Below are positions 1-12,181 of a stretch of DNA of 64,000 bases, in pieces (positions within the stretch are counted from its first letter, which is position 1; each line of letters opens with the position of its first letter). This DNA comes from Lutjanus erythropterus (Eukaryota; Chordata; Actinopteri; Lutjaniformes; Lutjanidae). The position numbers and the translations under genes are program-made. The stretch covers positions 9,012,474-9,076,473 of the forward strand of contig CM034613.1 of assembly GCA_020091685.1 (NCBI GenBank), in the 5' to 3' direction. A model generated the notes under the pieces. The model was not told the DNA's origin, searched no databases, and saw nothing but the letters and a program-made list of their open reading frames with translations.

Positions 1-15
1 TGTGTGTGTGTGTGT
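1..15. repeat. (TG)n microsatellite, cut by window start
   Basis: The window opens inside a TG dinucleotide array, so its true length is unknown. Confidence 0.9.
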
Positions 16-721
16 AGTATGTTCCCACAGAGTGTCAAGGACACTCCCATATGTCCAAGCCAGTCAACACTTCCGGCATGTGAGTGGTGATTTCATATCC
101 GTTTAACACACTTCTTGGTGTTAAAATTCGGTCGTGACGTCCTGGGTGTGTTCTGGCACACAAAACACACCCACACACACGTCCATTTTATGGTGTGGAG
201 TCATTGACGGTAAAGTCAAGTTGACTCTGGTGAACTGGTCTGTTTCATAGGTAATACCAGCGTAATTCACTGCTACTGTCCATTCTGTCTGTGTGATGCA
301 GATGGAAAATTACTGCCTTGCTGCGACCAGGGAGAGAGTTACTTCGAAATTCACTGCAATACAATGACTGAGCACCTGTTAATGTAATCAGTAACCTAAT
401 CCACAGATCACAATCTTAAAGCAATGTAATTTGATAACTTTCCATTACTTGTTGATTACAATATGATATGTTGAAAGTGTTTATTTAAGTAAAGTTGGTG
501 AACAGAGAAGGTGGAACATCGGTAAGTCCAGGAAGAGGAAAACTGGAGCCACATAGTGAACCTCAGCATGAGTCAGGAAAAAGGTACTTACACACAGTCA
601 TACACCCCTGTAGGGATAAAGATGTGTGATGGTAACTGTCGAAATGCTCGGAACTGCAGCTAATTGGGGCAATTTGTAGTTTCGGCTCAGATCTTATTAT
701 ACACATACACACACAGACACA
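16..721. other. Unassigned non-coding stretch
   Basis: No convincing open frame. Around 385-470 there are TAATC/GATTAC-like words resembling a very decayed hAT-type fish repeat, too weak to call. Nothing else seen. Confidence 0.4.
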
Positions 722-1010
722 CAGAGTTGTGTTTCCGTCATTTCAGAGGACATTACATTCATTCCCTGGAGACTTACCCAAACCCAAACCCAAACCCTAA
801 CCACAGCTTGCCTAATTCTTACCGTCACCCTAAAGTCTAACTGTCTGGTATCTTTTTAATATACTGTTTTAAGATTATTATATTTATGTTTTTCTATATT
901 TAGAGAGGTTTTACATAATTTTACCTGTGACCATGCAGCATGAGCTACGCCCTCATGACGTACACTGCCTCTCTTTTAACCTAACCTTGACCTAAACCTA
1001 ACCTGAGTCT
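722..1010. repeat. Dispersed fish repeat rich in CCTAAC/CCAAAC words
   Basis: After a short CA-rich tract the text GTTTCCGTCATTTCAGAGG, then ACATTCATTCCCTGGAGAC and CTTACCCAAACCC, runs into degenerate CCTAAC-type repeats at 778-805 and again at 978-1005. I recall this combination as a common teleost dispersed repeat found beside CA arrays. The CCTAAC words look telomere-like but are irregular and short, so this is not an interstitial telomere array. Confidence 0.45.
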
Positions 1011-1060
1011 CCACAATTTGACTGTATAAACAAATTTATATACCCGCAACATGAGTAATA

Positions 1061-1093
1061 CCCCCCCCCCCACACACACACACACACACACAC
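1061..1093. repeat. Poly-C followed by (CA)n
   Basis: About 11 C residues lead straight into about 11 CA units. Confidence 0.95.
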
Positions 1094-1210
1094 TCAAAGA
1101 AAGGCTTCCAGATGGAAATTAGTGGTGGCAGCCTCTCTTCCTACCTGCTGTTACCTCCCACCTGAACAGAGGAGAGTCAGGAAATAGGCTGTAATTACAC
1201 CTGAATGAAA

Positions 1211-1239
1211 CACACCCACCCACCCACACACACACACAC
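1211..1239. repeat. (CA)n with CCCA interruptions
   Basis: CACACCCACCCACCCA followed by CA units. Confidence 0.9.
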
Positions 1240-1780
1240 GATATGATGAAGTGAGAGAAAGGTAGAGAGTCCTGTGTATCAACACAGCAGCTTGGATTAT
1301 CAAGAGTTCACAGAGGCGCCATGTTGATGGGAGAATCTCATTTTCTAAACGGCTGAGTGACCCCTTGAAGTTTTTAGCCATGCTAGTCGGGTGGTTCAAG
1401 TGATGTATCTTGATTGGCTGAATCACTTTCCATTTTGTCCATTAAATTTGTATTTTCAATTCAAACTTTCCTTCTTAATTTCATGGCCTCTCTCCATGTT
1501 ATATATCTGACCTCGTAGTCAAATACGAGCCAGTACATAACATGAGGCACAGGTCTCCAAGCTCAGCTTAAAACTAAAGGTGACAACATTTGCAGTCAAC
1601 TTCTTTTAAAGCTCTTCTCAGTACTTTTACTGGTTTTATATGTTTCATTTGCCTTGATTTTACAGATAAACCCCTTTGCTGGATTTATTTGCTTGGAAAT
1701 TATTTTTCTGATCAAATTGTTTTGCGATCTGTTTGTTATTTAAGTTGTTGCCTTGTGTATAGCACTTTGTAGCATGTTTA

Positions 1781-1781
<1 letters not shown>

Positions 1782-1835
<54 letters not shown>

Positions 1836-1852
1836 GATTATTATTATTATTA
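1782..1852. repeat. (AAT)n array turning into (ATT)n
   Basis: About 17 AAT units, lightly interrupted, are followed after GATT by ATT units, so the two halves are complementary and could form a hairpin. Just upstream (1758-1778) is a TAGCACTTTGTAGCATGTTT segment. A similar phrase precedes trinucleotide tails in many fish LINE/SINE 3' ends, so this array may be the tail of an old retroelement. Confidence 0.9.
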
Positions 1853-2437
1853 ATTTGATTATTTCCAGCTTGAGCATATTAACAATTTTGGAACAGTATA
1901 ACCCTGAATCAGATGGTCTCTTCCAACATCAAGTAGGCTGCAGAAGTTTGGTGCATTAAAGGGAAGCTGACACACCTCCACATGCTTCAAATGTCTATGG
2001 CATAGCACCATCACTGGATGAAATTTTCAGCTTGTCCAACATTTTGAATGTTTATGCATCCATTTGGGAGCATAATCCTGCCTTTCCTCCTGTAAAACCA
2101 CTGACTGATTCACTGCCATTTGTAAGTCACAAAAAAGTTACCAAAAAAAAATTTGACTTCCCTTCAGCAGCCCTGATATCAACGCCAAGAGTAAAATGTC
2201 ACCCTCCAATAGTCTAATATGCTCTGCTGAAATCATTCATTTATTGCTCCTATTCTGAAAAAAATTCCTGTCTCTTTTTAATTTGCTTATTTTGGATGCT
2301 GTTCCAGTCCGGTGAATTTTTCTAACTCTGTCATGTAAATGAAAATGGTTGTTGACACAACAATATACTGTATAATGATCCTTAGCTCAAAACATTTGAA
2401 ATATATTTTCTATACAACATATTTACATAATGCTGAA

Positions 2438-2468
<31 letters not shown>

Positions 2469-3390
2469 CTCCCATCCTCCTATTTGTATCTTGAAACAAA
2501 CACGATTAAAGTCGCATCTCTCTGAATCTATGACTGTTCACCAAACACGAACGTAATCTCTGCCACTGCTGTCGTAGTAAAACCTCATTTCATCTGAAGG
2601 TTTACAAGTGCCTTGACAGGTAGGGCGAGTTCCAGCCCTCAAAACCCATTCAAAGAAAAAGTACAAAACCAAAGCAGACATTTTCTGTTTGGTCAAACAA
2701 GCGAGACACAACAACCAGATGCCGACACGGTTTCCCTTTTGTCTCTTGAACCAAACGGGCAGAAGGACAGACAGCGGTTTATTTCTCTCTGCCACGTTGT
2801 TTATTTGGCTGTTTGTAGGACACTAAACAAGCGATCTGTCACTGGAGACGTTTTGTCCAACCACGTGCCTGCGCGGTTAACTGAAGCTAAACAAGCTCAG
2901 AACATGATCCGGGCCGCTCCGGCGCTCCCAGTAGGTGGTTTGGGATTTGATACTGTTCATTTGAAGCCAGACAGGAAGTTCTGGGGAAGGACATGTTGGG
3001 GAATTGAAATATAGTTTGGTTTGACTCAGTATTACAGCTTCCATCTGTGTCTGCTTCCCTGCTTTATCAAACACTTTTACATTTACAATGGCTGCTATAA
3101 TATCTGTCCATTTTGTTAAAATAAATGTATTAAATGTATAGCTATGAAAAAGGTCCGTACATCACATGATGTCATTGAAGCAACTTGCAAGACAAAAATC
3201 ATATGAAGCACAAAATGTTATGAACCTTAGAGCTTTTTTAATATTATTTTGATTTCACATGGAAGATGAACTCTGGTCTCCTGGGTAAAAGTCCCGTGTT
3301 TGTTTGAACCGTCCACCCACCCCACCTCCTCCAGATGTGGACTTTTACCCTCATTAAACTATGTCAAAATCACTTGAAAGCTCGGTGTGT
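1853..3390. other. Unassigned non-coding stretch
   Basis: Contains an (AT)n/poly-T tract (2437-2468). Open frames of up to 133 codons at 2538-3014 overlap on both strands and show no recognisable domain or splice framework. I see no gene here. Confidence 0.4.
2437..2468. repeat. (AT)n then poly-T
   Basis: About eight AT units pass into roughly 17 T residues. Confidence 0.9.
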
Positions 3391-3399
3391 CTCTTCCAG

Positions 3400-3517
3400 C
3401 CGCTAACGGGTACCGTGTGCATCTGTATGAGTCACAGAGGGGCGGCGGCAGATCATCGGTGTGTGACAAGTCGGGAATGAGACCGCGCTACTCTTTTGAA
3501 TTGTCAACGCAGAGAAA
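3400..3517 (+). other. Weak exon candidate
   Basis: A pyrimidine-leaning tract ending TCTCTTCCAG is followed by an open frame of about 39 codons starting ANGYRVHLYESQ. It ends either at an in-frame TAA (3519-3521) or at a possible donor AAA/GTAAAT. The stretch is GC-richer than its surroundings. I do not recognise the peptide. An open run this long is not rare by chance, so this stays a low-confidence prediction. Confidence 0.15.
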
Positions 3518-3519
3518 GT

Positions 3520-5944
3520 AAATCAGACATTATAAACTATGGCAACATCTAGTCAGCATTGGAATGCATGTAGAAAATTCCCTCAAAACACAACACAAAA
3601 ACTGACACCTAGACTCATTGTAAGAGGATGTCCGGATGATTCATGTCCCAAAGATTTATGATGAAATAGTTTGTGTCTTCCTCCAATGAGTAAGACAGAA
3701 GTATGTCCAGGTGTGTGCAAGAAACATGACGAAACATGAAATGTGGAGGCGTGCAATTTGAGATTAGGATGCAGGTAAGGGAAAAGGAAAGGAGAGACGT
3801 CTGCTGGACACCATTTGTACTTCGTAACACTTTGATTCACACAACCTAAAACATAAAGGGCCTTTCGTAAAAACAGCCCCAAACTTGTGCATGAAACTGA
3901 TTAAGCCCCCAAGTCGATAAAAGCATTTCAACATAAAGTTTCAATGAACACACAATGTTGTAATACTGTAATCAGCAGCCACTCCTGATCAGTTTAATCT
4001 CAAGATGTTTGAGCCGTCGAAATCCTCGAAGAGGAAGTAGAGCGTGCTCATGTGCATCTTTTCTTCATGATCCTCAGATTTAAGTTGATCACCATGACGA
4101 TCAGATTTTGAACCTAAAATGTAACTTCTCTGTTTCAGGGCATTCTCACGCTCTTTTCCAATGTGGATAAGAGGTAGAGCTCAGGACTTGAGGAAGCTTT
4201 CTCTAACCTATCGCTGACACACTTTATCTAGAAAGGGGTTTTTATTTCTGTGTCGTCGTCTTTGAGAACCTGGCAGCAGCCCTCTGAAAACTATCAAGGG
4301 GACATACCATTTCTGTTAAAATGAAACACGAATCCGTCCAAACTGCTCTGTTACTTATTCGTACTACAGCTCATGAAGCTGAGTGGTACGGCTTGCATGT
4401 AATTTTGAGAGAATTGGTTTAGTTCCCCGTTGGCTTGGACTAGCCATTGCTAACAAATGTTAACACCGGGTGGCTGCCAAATTCTCATGGAGGACCTTTT
4501 TGGACATCCTGTAAGGAATCTTGGTTAGTCATCAGGAAAAAAAATAGTTCTTAAAACGCTTAACCTTTCAACTTGAGATCTGGCTGAACTTCACTTCCCC
4601 TTAATATTCCATTTTAATAGCTTCAAGGTTAAAAATAAGGATTATTTAGTAAATGTATTTATCCAGGGAAACCTGACCTGAGTGCAGGCCCTCCTGCACT
4701 TTTTCACCACTCTGATTCAAAGACATATTTCACACCTGTGAATGGCCCAGAACAAACGGCAGTTCTCTGCTGTTAGATACCAACACTGGAAATATTAAAC
4801 ACCTCACTTAGGGGCACCTGAAGGCCACAGGGATTGTTTAAAGAAGAAAAGTGTTTTATTCACTTTCTCTGCCCTGTGTTGTTTTAACAAAATCCATAAC
4901 ACATGTTTACATTTAAGTGACAAATAACGTAGCTGGGCTAACAAAATGTCAGACTTTAAGATGTGAAAAATCATTTTTCTTTCTTTTCTTAACCCTAACC
5001 AGGTCTTTTATAACCTAAAACCTAACCAAACCTTAACCATAGCTGCAGTGCTTGTGAGGCAGTAATTTTTTTTGACTGCTCTGTTTTACATGACCATTGA
5101 CTGCTGATTTCTCACTCTCCTTGACCAGAGGCCAGAGGTGATCAGTTTCAGTTACGGGCAGCGCATGTTGAGGTCATGTCAGTGTTGGAACTTTGCAAAT
5201 CTCTGCTGGTTGCATCTGGCCGTTGTGGTGGCACTGCAGTAGGTGCTTCATCATCTGTTGCCTGGTGGGGATCTGTACCCTACTGATTGACCTCTTCTAG
5301 ATGAATGACATTATTATTGTAATAAAAGCTGTGCCGTACGTTGGTTGCGTGAATGTTGTTGTGCACTTGCAGAGACTATGTTTCAGGCTCTTGTCTAAGA
5401 CAAACTGGCAACAAGAATGAAGTTCAGGCTCCAGTTGAGATGACTTATTTTGAGTTATTGTGGTGGTTACTATCCAAATCAAAACTATTTCAGCAAGTCC
5501 AAAACCCACAACCGCCATCCATAATTGAGCAAAACGATGACCCATCAGCTTCATTGACTGCAGTGTGAGCTCAGAGTTTCCTCCAGCAAATTTTGGCGTT
5601 TACAGCGCAGCTCATGTGTGGCTGTCTGTGGACAAACACCAGCTCTTCAGGGAATCAAACTCTTGTCCTTTCATTAGAGGGTGGTTTCACCAAACAGCCG
5701 CCCGAACTCCGCAACTACCCCTCTCTAGTTTCTGGGATATGCCGACGCCGAGGAAAAGAGCGACTTACGAGTATATGAACCTCTGCCTGACCCCCTGCCT
5801 CCCCTTTCTCCTAAAACACACTCACATATTCTCCTCTGCCCCATTATATAAAGCCCTGGATTGGTCCAAATCGACATTTTTCTCGGCCAATGAACTAGCC
5901 TCAGAAATGCGTATAAAATTCACATCAGCGTGAACTACTGGCTG
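3520..5944. other. Unassigned non-coding stretch
   Basis: Mostly unique-looking AT-rich DNA. A short CCTAAC-type patch lies at 4989-5040, matching the repeat at 722-1010. Overlapping open frames at 5353-5933 have no recognisable domain. Confidence 0.4.
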
Positions 5945-6245
5945 ATGGGATTCTCTCCTGTTCAAAAGGTTTTCACCCTCTCACTAACCTTTCTTACCCT
6001 TATTATTTCTCCTGCTCTTTCTCTTCCAACTCTCTTTTACCTCCTTTAACCCTTTATGCCTCCTCCCCTCTACTCCCGTTATACCTTTCCTCATTCTCCT
6101 CTCCTTTTTCTGACTCTTTATCCCCCCAATTTCATATTCTCTTTCATAATTCAGGCCAGTCTGTCATCAACCCGTCCATGTGATTCTCCTTTAATGCTCC
6201 CATCCCTCTTTTCTTGATCTCCCCAGTGTTTCTTTCCAGCCGGCA
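5945..6245. repeat. Pyrimidine-rich low-complexity tract
   Basis: About 300 bases strongly biased to C and T on the plus strand, with no regular unit. Similar tracts occur near 31.8-32.1, 54.4-54.6 and 55.5-55.8 kb. Confidence 0.6.
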
Positions 6246-6794
6246 ATTCCCTTTTAACAGCAAGCCAGTGGCCTTTCACAATCTGTTTCACAGAGACGAT
6301 AGAGACCCAGAGACAGAGAGAGAGAGGGATTTATAAGTCTTAAAGTAAAGATTGAAAGATACTAAACAGATATTGAGAGGAACAGATGATACAAACGGAG
6401 AGGTGCTGGAGTGTGAAAAGGAGAGATATAGGGCTCATTTTCACATATGTTTACTCACGTACAAGTTTTTGAGTGCCTTGTACTTCATTTCCATTTGCTG
6501 CAACTTTACGTCACTGCAATTTGTTGTGGATACTTTACAGGTTATGACCAGTTTATGGAACAATTATTATAGATTTAATGATGGTAGATGCTGCGGCTGA
6601 TAGCTCATTTAAATTTTGCTACTTTTCACTTTTAATCTGTTATTTTTCAGCTTTATTGTTGAACTACGCATCACATATGACAGAAATACACTTCTAGACA
6701 TTGGAAAAGGAAGTGCAAGGTTTGGATTAAAGAACAGCAGATCTTGAGACGATCAACAACCACACAGTCAGCTGAACGCGCAGCTGCGAACCAG

Positions 6795-7610
6795 GAAGAA
6801 AAAACAGACTTTGGTAAAAGTACAAGAACTGATTCAACTTTTTCACTCAAGTAAAACTGAAAAAGTACAGACTCTGAAATGTGTAAAAGTATAAAAAAAA
6901 AAAAATCAACAGTAGACTTCTGTAAGACAATTCTACCAGCTGTTTCCGTGCAAAGCTAACTGGACCTCACTTTTCCCCACATTCGAGTCTCCCTCTCTTG
7001 TCTCTCTTGTTTTGTTACATCTTGTTACGTCTGTCGTGTGTGATATGCACTCTTGGATAAACCAAGGAATTCCCTTATATGTTATCATCCCATCCATTTA
7101 CATTGAAATCAGTCTTGATGTTGGAAAGGCGGTGCAAGACACAAAATAAAAATAATCAATAATTCTGCTTCAATGCATTAAAACTAAAGTAACAAGGGTG
7201 CTTTTTAATTTAAGGAGTAGAAAGTGCAGATATTTGTGTTAAATCGTAGTGAAGTCACAAATATATTATTTCATTAAAAAAAGGCTCAGACATTTTGCCA
7301 CTAGGTTTTAGAAAACTTTACTCAAACAGGTGCAACAAATGCATTTGGGAACTATTTTCAGCTGCAGATTAATACACATTTGGTGCACTAATGAGTATTT
7401 ACAGCAGGAGGATGGTCTATTTGCAATTGAGTGTGTCTGTTCACAGTAATGACAGAACAGTGTGACTCACTTATTTGTTTTTGGACAACAGAGGAATGTA
7501 TTACCAGGCTTATCACTTAATTACAATTAAATATCATTACTTTCATACTTCTACTTAAGTACAATTTTGAGTGCAGAATATATACTTTTGTTCAGTTAAA
7601 GGTTTGAATA
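6795..7610 (+). repeat. Dispersed AGTAAAAGTA-type repeat, copy A
   Basis: Starts with GGTAAAAGTACAAGAACTGA and ACTCAAGTAAAACTG, continues through a T-rich block carrying TGTTACATCTTGTTACGTCT, and ends with CTACTTAAGTACAATTTTG and TGAATACC. The beginning and the T-rich block recur in the same order and strand at 17280-17745 and 45350-45690. ACTTAAGTAAAAGTAC phrases are typical of an abundant teleost dispersed element. Non-coding. Confidence 0.5.
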
Positions 7611-7766
7611 CCTAAAGAACTAGCTTTATTTTTTACACATGTTTAGAAAGAGAAAGAGAAATAATAAAGAGACAGATATGAAAGACAGACATGTATTAGC
7701 ACATTGTTACTGCAGTGGCCAGTCAGTCTGGAAACCCATAATAACCCTTCGACACTAATGACAAAA

Positions 7767-7767
7767 C

Positions 7768-7801
<34 letters not shown>

Positions 7802-7805
7802 CACA
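7767..7805. repeat. (CA)n microsatellite
   Basis: About 19 CA units with one GC interruption. Confidence 0.95.
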
Positions 7806-7886
7806 GGCTGTCTCAAGGTCTCATTCACCCATGTATCTCTCTCTATCAGTTTCTCTGAAGTTACTTTCCTGTGGTTGTCTCCCCCC

Positions 7887-7887
<1 letters not shown>

Positions 7888-7938
<51 letters not shown>
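7888..7938. repeat. (CA)n microsatellite
   Basis: About 25 uninterrupted CA units after a short C run. Open frames here are CA/TG read as HTHT or VCVC. Confidence 0.97.
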
Positions 7939-7940
<2 letters not shown>

Positions 7941-9026
7941 TCCAGTGTTGCCATGTTGATGGTAAAACCATTCCATATCAGGGTTACTCTGAGGGGAAAA
8001 AGTCATTCTTCCTGACAGCCCCGTTAAGGGAAGAAATACCTCCACCACTAAAACTGGACTTGGGTTTCACTCGTGACACCACACCAGACTACATTTGATT
8101 TTCTGGGTTATTTCAAGTGCAATCTGAAGCGCCAAAATGCTGTAAAAATCAGTCAGTGAGACTGTGACGCACAATTGGTGTTTATCGTGTTTGGGATGCT
8201 GTTTGAGAAGCCAAGAGTCTGCTTCTTTAGCCTCATATTTCTCTGTTAGCATGAAATCTGTATTATACTGGTTATTTCCACTCAGTTATTTGAGTTACAC
8301 ATAAATCATAGATGAGGAGTGGACCACCAGCTCTATGGTGAAAATACGGTGGACTTCAAAATATTGGCAGTTGGACCAGGAGAGTAACTCAAGGGCAAGT
8401 GAGCTTCAAATATTAATTAGCTGCCTTTACCATTTATCAAACCAAAGTTCTGTTTTAAACAAAAAAACTAAATTTAATCGTGTGGTTTTCCAACCATGGT
8501 TGCAACATACAGGTATTATAGAAAGCAGTGTTTGTGGAGGCAGGAGGGATTTAGAGTCACTTTGGGTTCCAGTTTCTTGCTCAAGGACATTTATGCAATG
8601 TTCAGACAGGCGGCTCCAGTCCAGATTTTTTTTTTGCCAAAACGAGGAGGAACTTTTTTATGATGTCTGCACGAAAACACCCAGAATCCACTCAGATCAG
8701 ATTTAAACCACATTTATGGGTCGGCTGAACTGTGATGCAGATCCTGTTTATGAAAATGCCACTCAGATTGCACTTCAGTGTTTTTATTTAGTTATTTATT
8801 TGTGACTACCCACATCTAGTAGACACTGGGTGAGTTTCAGTCATGTTCTTCAGGTACAGACAGACACTGGTGAAGACTGCTGCATATTTTATTTAGTTTT
8901 TTGTTTTTCTTGACATAAATAAAGACATTCCCGCTATAACTTGATACAGAAAAGACACAAATTGGTGCATCAAAATCACCATAATGCAGAATGTTGCAAC
9001 AAAACCAATGGCAATATCAATTATTA
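7939..9026. other. Unassigned non-coding stretch
   Basis: A 123-codon open frame at 8335-8706 has no recognisable domain. The phrase TTTCTTGCTCAAGGACATTT at 8573-8592 resembles text that recurs in fish dispersed repeats. Nothing else seen. Confidence 0.35.
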
Positions 9027-9520
9027 TCAAAGCTGCAAGCATTTTTTGGGGGGCCATTGCACCTCACACATGTCGGGGTGTGCAGTGGCTGTGCCCCCAT
9101 TGCCAGATACTGAGCGGTTAACGAGGCGCTGAATTTTCACAAAAACTCAAGCTTTTGATACCTTTTCATCATGAACGTCTCTAGATTGCACCCACCAATT
9201 TTAAGGATTGATTGATTGTCTAGGAGGAGTAGGTTAAGGTACAATACCTGGAAATGGGCAAAAATGCAACAGTTAATTCTAAATGGCCGACTTTCTATTT
9301 GATTTAGGGTATGGATCCAAGAGGCTTTTTTGCGTGTCTGGACATGATACATGTGCCTACTGATTTTTGTACATAGTGCCATGTGGGCTGCTTCCATGAA
9401 ATGTTTTGAATATTGGCCTGTAGATGTGTCTTATAATAAACATCTTAAATTTGGGTCACATTTCATTTGCATTGGGCCCTGAAGATTGCTAACATGTCAG
9501 CTCATATAGGGTCCTTCTTG
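9027..9520 (+). repeat. Teleost dispersed repeat (GCTGCAAGCA family)
   Basis: Begins AAAGCTGCAAGCA followed by GGGGGGCCATTGCACC and continues as a long stretch that I recall as a common teleost dispersed repeat: TCGGGGTGTGCAGTGG, GAGCGGTTAACGAGGCGCTG, TTTTCATCATGAACGTCTC, CTAGGAGGAGTAGG, ending CATATAGGGTCCTTCTTG. No intact frame. Class unknown to me. It abuts the SINE that starts at 9523. Confidence 0.6.
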
Positions 9521-9522
9521 TC

Positions 9523-9712
9523 GGTGGCCTGGTAGCTCAGTTAGTAGAGTGTTGAATGTACTGGCTGTGAGGCTGTGAGTCCTCTGCAGCAGCCATGGGT
9601 CTGACTTCCTACTGCAGCCCTTTGCTGCATGTTGTTCCTCCAATCTCTCTCCTCATTTCCTGTCCTCATTTCAGCTATCCAATCTAATTAACAGGTATAA
9701 AAGCCCAAAATA
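9523..9712 (+). mobile_element. tRNA-derived SINE
   Basis: The head GGTGGCCTGGTAGCTCAGTT matches a tRNA 5' half with a good Pol III box A (TAGCTCAGTTAGTAGAG). Box B is decayed (GTGAGTCCTCTGC where GGTTCGAATCC is expected). The body GACTTCCTACTGCAGCCC with TTTGCTGCATGTTGTTCC and CCTCATTTCCTGTC is a phrase I recall from teleost SINEs. It ends with AAAGCCCAAAATAATG. A SINE carries no protein and is mobilised by a partner LINE. This copy is probably inactive because box B is damaged. Confidence 0.8.
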
Positions 9713-11829
9713 ATGTATATTAACAAAAGGGTCCATCTTGTCTGTGCATTTTCAAGTGTCCAGCAGCAAATGAGCAGCCAAAACTTTCCTGGCTTTCAGC
9801 TCAGTGCAGGCAGGCACCAGCAATCAGAGCACAGCGATTCAAGTTACGCAGTAAAGTTGTCTGGTGGCAGTAAATGTACATTGGCGGTTACAGTTTGCTC
9901 ACGAATAAACACTGCAGAAAAAGTTCAAGAAGTTCCTTTGTCATGCTTACCAGCAGCTGGGTGGAGTCTGTGGGATTACAAACCAGAGCAGAGTGACTTG
10001 CTGTCTGGCTCTGTAGTACACTCTGTTCTGCCTGTGGTCACAAAATGTGGATAAAATATGTATTCAGTGCCTTTTTACTAGGCATCAACCTCACTTTTAC
10101 ATGTGTTTTGCCTTAAAAACAGACTTAATGTCTAAATAACCACATCAGGTCATTACACTTGTCAGATGCAAGGACCTGAGACCCATACAGCTGGTGCAGA
10201 CAGCTGCATATATTAAAATTACAACGGTTCTGTTGCGTGAGACGTGTGTGAAAAACAGACAAGATAAGGGGTCACAACTATGACCCAAACTCTTCTACAT
10301 GTGCACTCAGGTAAATGAATGTGAACCGGACTGCAACCTCCGTCTGAAGACTTGATTGTGCACATTAGAGATTTATCAGAAAGAACACAACACATCTGCC
10401 TGCTGTCTGTAAAAATAGAACCATCTGGATAATAATAGAACATGGAACCTCAAATTAATGCTGGCAGATTTCTATCACAGGAAATTAAATCAGATTCAAC
10501 TAAGCACTCTTTTCTTGTCTGATTATTTCATTTTACTGTCTGAAGATCTTATCTGAAGATCTTTATCAAGATTTGCTGTTTAGACAATTAAAAAAAAATA
10601 GTATAAGAAGCGAAAAACGATAAAGTGAGTCTTGTATGCAGGAATTCTCAGTTGTGTTCCAAGGATTAATAAACTGTAATACGAGGGTCATGGATCATCA
10701 AAACTGGGCTGGTCTGGTTGGAAAACAGCAGCTTTTAATGTCCACTTTTAAAAACACAATTTAGTGCGACAGGAAAATAAATTCCCCTGTGGTCATGAAC
10801 CAGCAAGAAAACACGGTTTAGTTCTCAGTGCCCCCCTTTCCATCTTGGATTGCAGCCTTTGATATTCTTCATTTTCTCCATGAAAGAGATCACAGTGCTG
10901 GAAAGGTGGGCTGAAATGATCCTAATAATATTTTTATTGATCGTTTAACAGCACACGCCAGGGCTCAGCGATAGACCTGCGGCGCTTGATCCAAGTTCCA
11001 AGGGTTTGATATTAAAGATTTTCCGCCTTGAAACCGAAACGGCCGACACATCTGTGAAATTAATAGGGTTAATATCGGTAGTATCTGTAAGAAAACGAAA
11101 AGAAATATATTAAAATGATGTTACAGATACGGTGCTTGGGCTCAAAGCAAAAGAGTGTACGTTTTTAAAGGAGCCAGTGACATTGTCATTAAGAGTTTTA
11201 TATCTCACGCAAGGTCCAGGCCATCGTTTGTCACAGCTTCCAGGGTTTTGATATAAAATACAAAGAAACCAGAGCTACCACATCTGCTCAAAACATAGAG
11301 ATTCAATATATTCTTTTCCATTTCTCCTTCAAGCACTCACTGTCTCATCCAGAGACACTTACAGTGGCTGAGAAGGCACCACAGGGGTTCGGAAACTCGC
11401 TCGCTCATGGGCATGTGCACGATGGTGGACGACACAGGAATCACACCTCTGACCTCTCCGTTGCAGGGAAAATTATGAGGGATAGAATAACATCTTATTT
11501 TGGTTTGAAATCAGTGCTTCCCAGCAGTTTATAAGTGCTTATATTACAGTTTCTGCTCTAATTCTCCTCTGGGTCGGGCAGCAGTTTTATTTAGTTGATA
11601 CATGAAAGTTTTTATGTGAAAATCAAATCTTAGTAGTAGTAATATCCTCTCACTGAATATTTATTTGATATTACATGACATTATATGAACGCTTTAGTAG
11701 TTATTAGGGATTCCCTCAGATTTTGTACGAACATGCCCCTGGAGATAAATCCATTCACAGTCTTGTTATTTTTGCCTCTGAACACCACAAGGTTGACATT
11801 TGTTGTTTTGAATTCTGTCACACAGAGCC
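9713..11829. other. Unassigned non-coding stretch
   Basis: No recognised gene. It holds a diverged pair of similar segments (10985-11055 and 11225-11287) and, at 11768-11815, a fragment of the GTTAGCATGCTA-type repeat (ACCACAAGGTTGACATTTG). Open frames are short. Confidence 0.4.
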
Positions 11830-12126
11830 ATCTGGGAAGTCATGCTTGGAAAAGATACTTGGCAGGTGATTGGATGAACCATCTTTCTATAACTACAACC
11901 AATCAGATCGATGAACCATGTGATAGAAAAGGAGGAGGCCAAGGATCTGTCCTGGAGCTAGACAGAAGGGAGCTCGCTGGCAAACATCTGATGTCTCAGG
12001 CTGAAGAAACTACATGGGTCCACCACCCGCAGAGGCAGGCATGAGGGTCATGTGCCTCGCAGGCCATGTGGCAGGCGAGGGCGGGGATCTAGCCATGGCG
12101 ACACCTGGCAGTGAAGACTGGTAGGT

Positions 12127-12175
12127 GGGACGTAGAACCTCACCTCACTAACAGGGAGCTAGTGCGTGAGGTGAA
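12127..12175 (+). pseudogene. Start of AP-endonuclease domain of the LINE, broken
   Basis: One frame reads G-T-stop-N-L-T-S-L. This fits the GTWNxxSL motif that begins the APE-type endonuclease of this LINE family, with the Trp codon TGG changed to TAG. A second frame then gives ELVREVK and a stop, so there is also a frameshift. The rest of the endonuclease and the first half of the reverse transcriptase are absent. Confidence 0.7.
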
Positions 12176-12181
12176 GTAGCA

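Noticed and set aside
778..1005. Interstitial telomere repeat
   Set aside because: CCCAAA/CCTAAC words are irregular and few; true arrays would show repeated CCCTAA.
5565..5933. 122-codon frame as a gene
   Set aside because: No domain, no promoter or splice signals, and other frames overlap.
7643..8098. Overlapping ~75-103-codon frames on both strands
   Set aside because: They translate CA/TG arrays as His-Thr or Val-Cys runs. The same applies to frames at 16192-16594, 18489-18854, 22028-22522, 30172-30535, 36414-36739, 39537-39794 and 59774-59980.
9523..9600. Functional tRNA gene
   Set aside because: Box B is destroyed and the SINE body follows.
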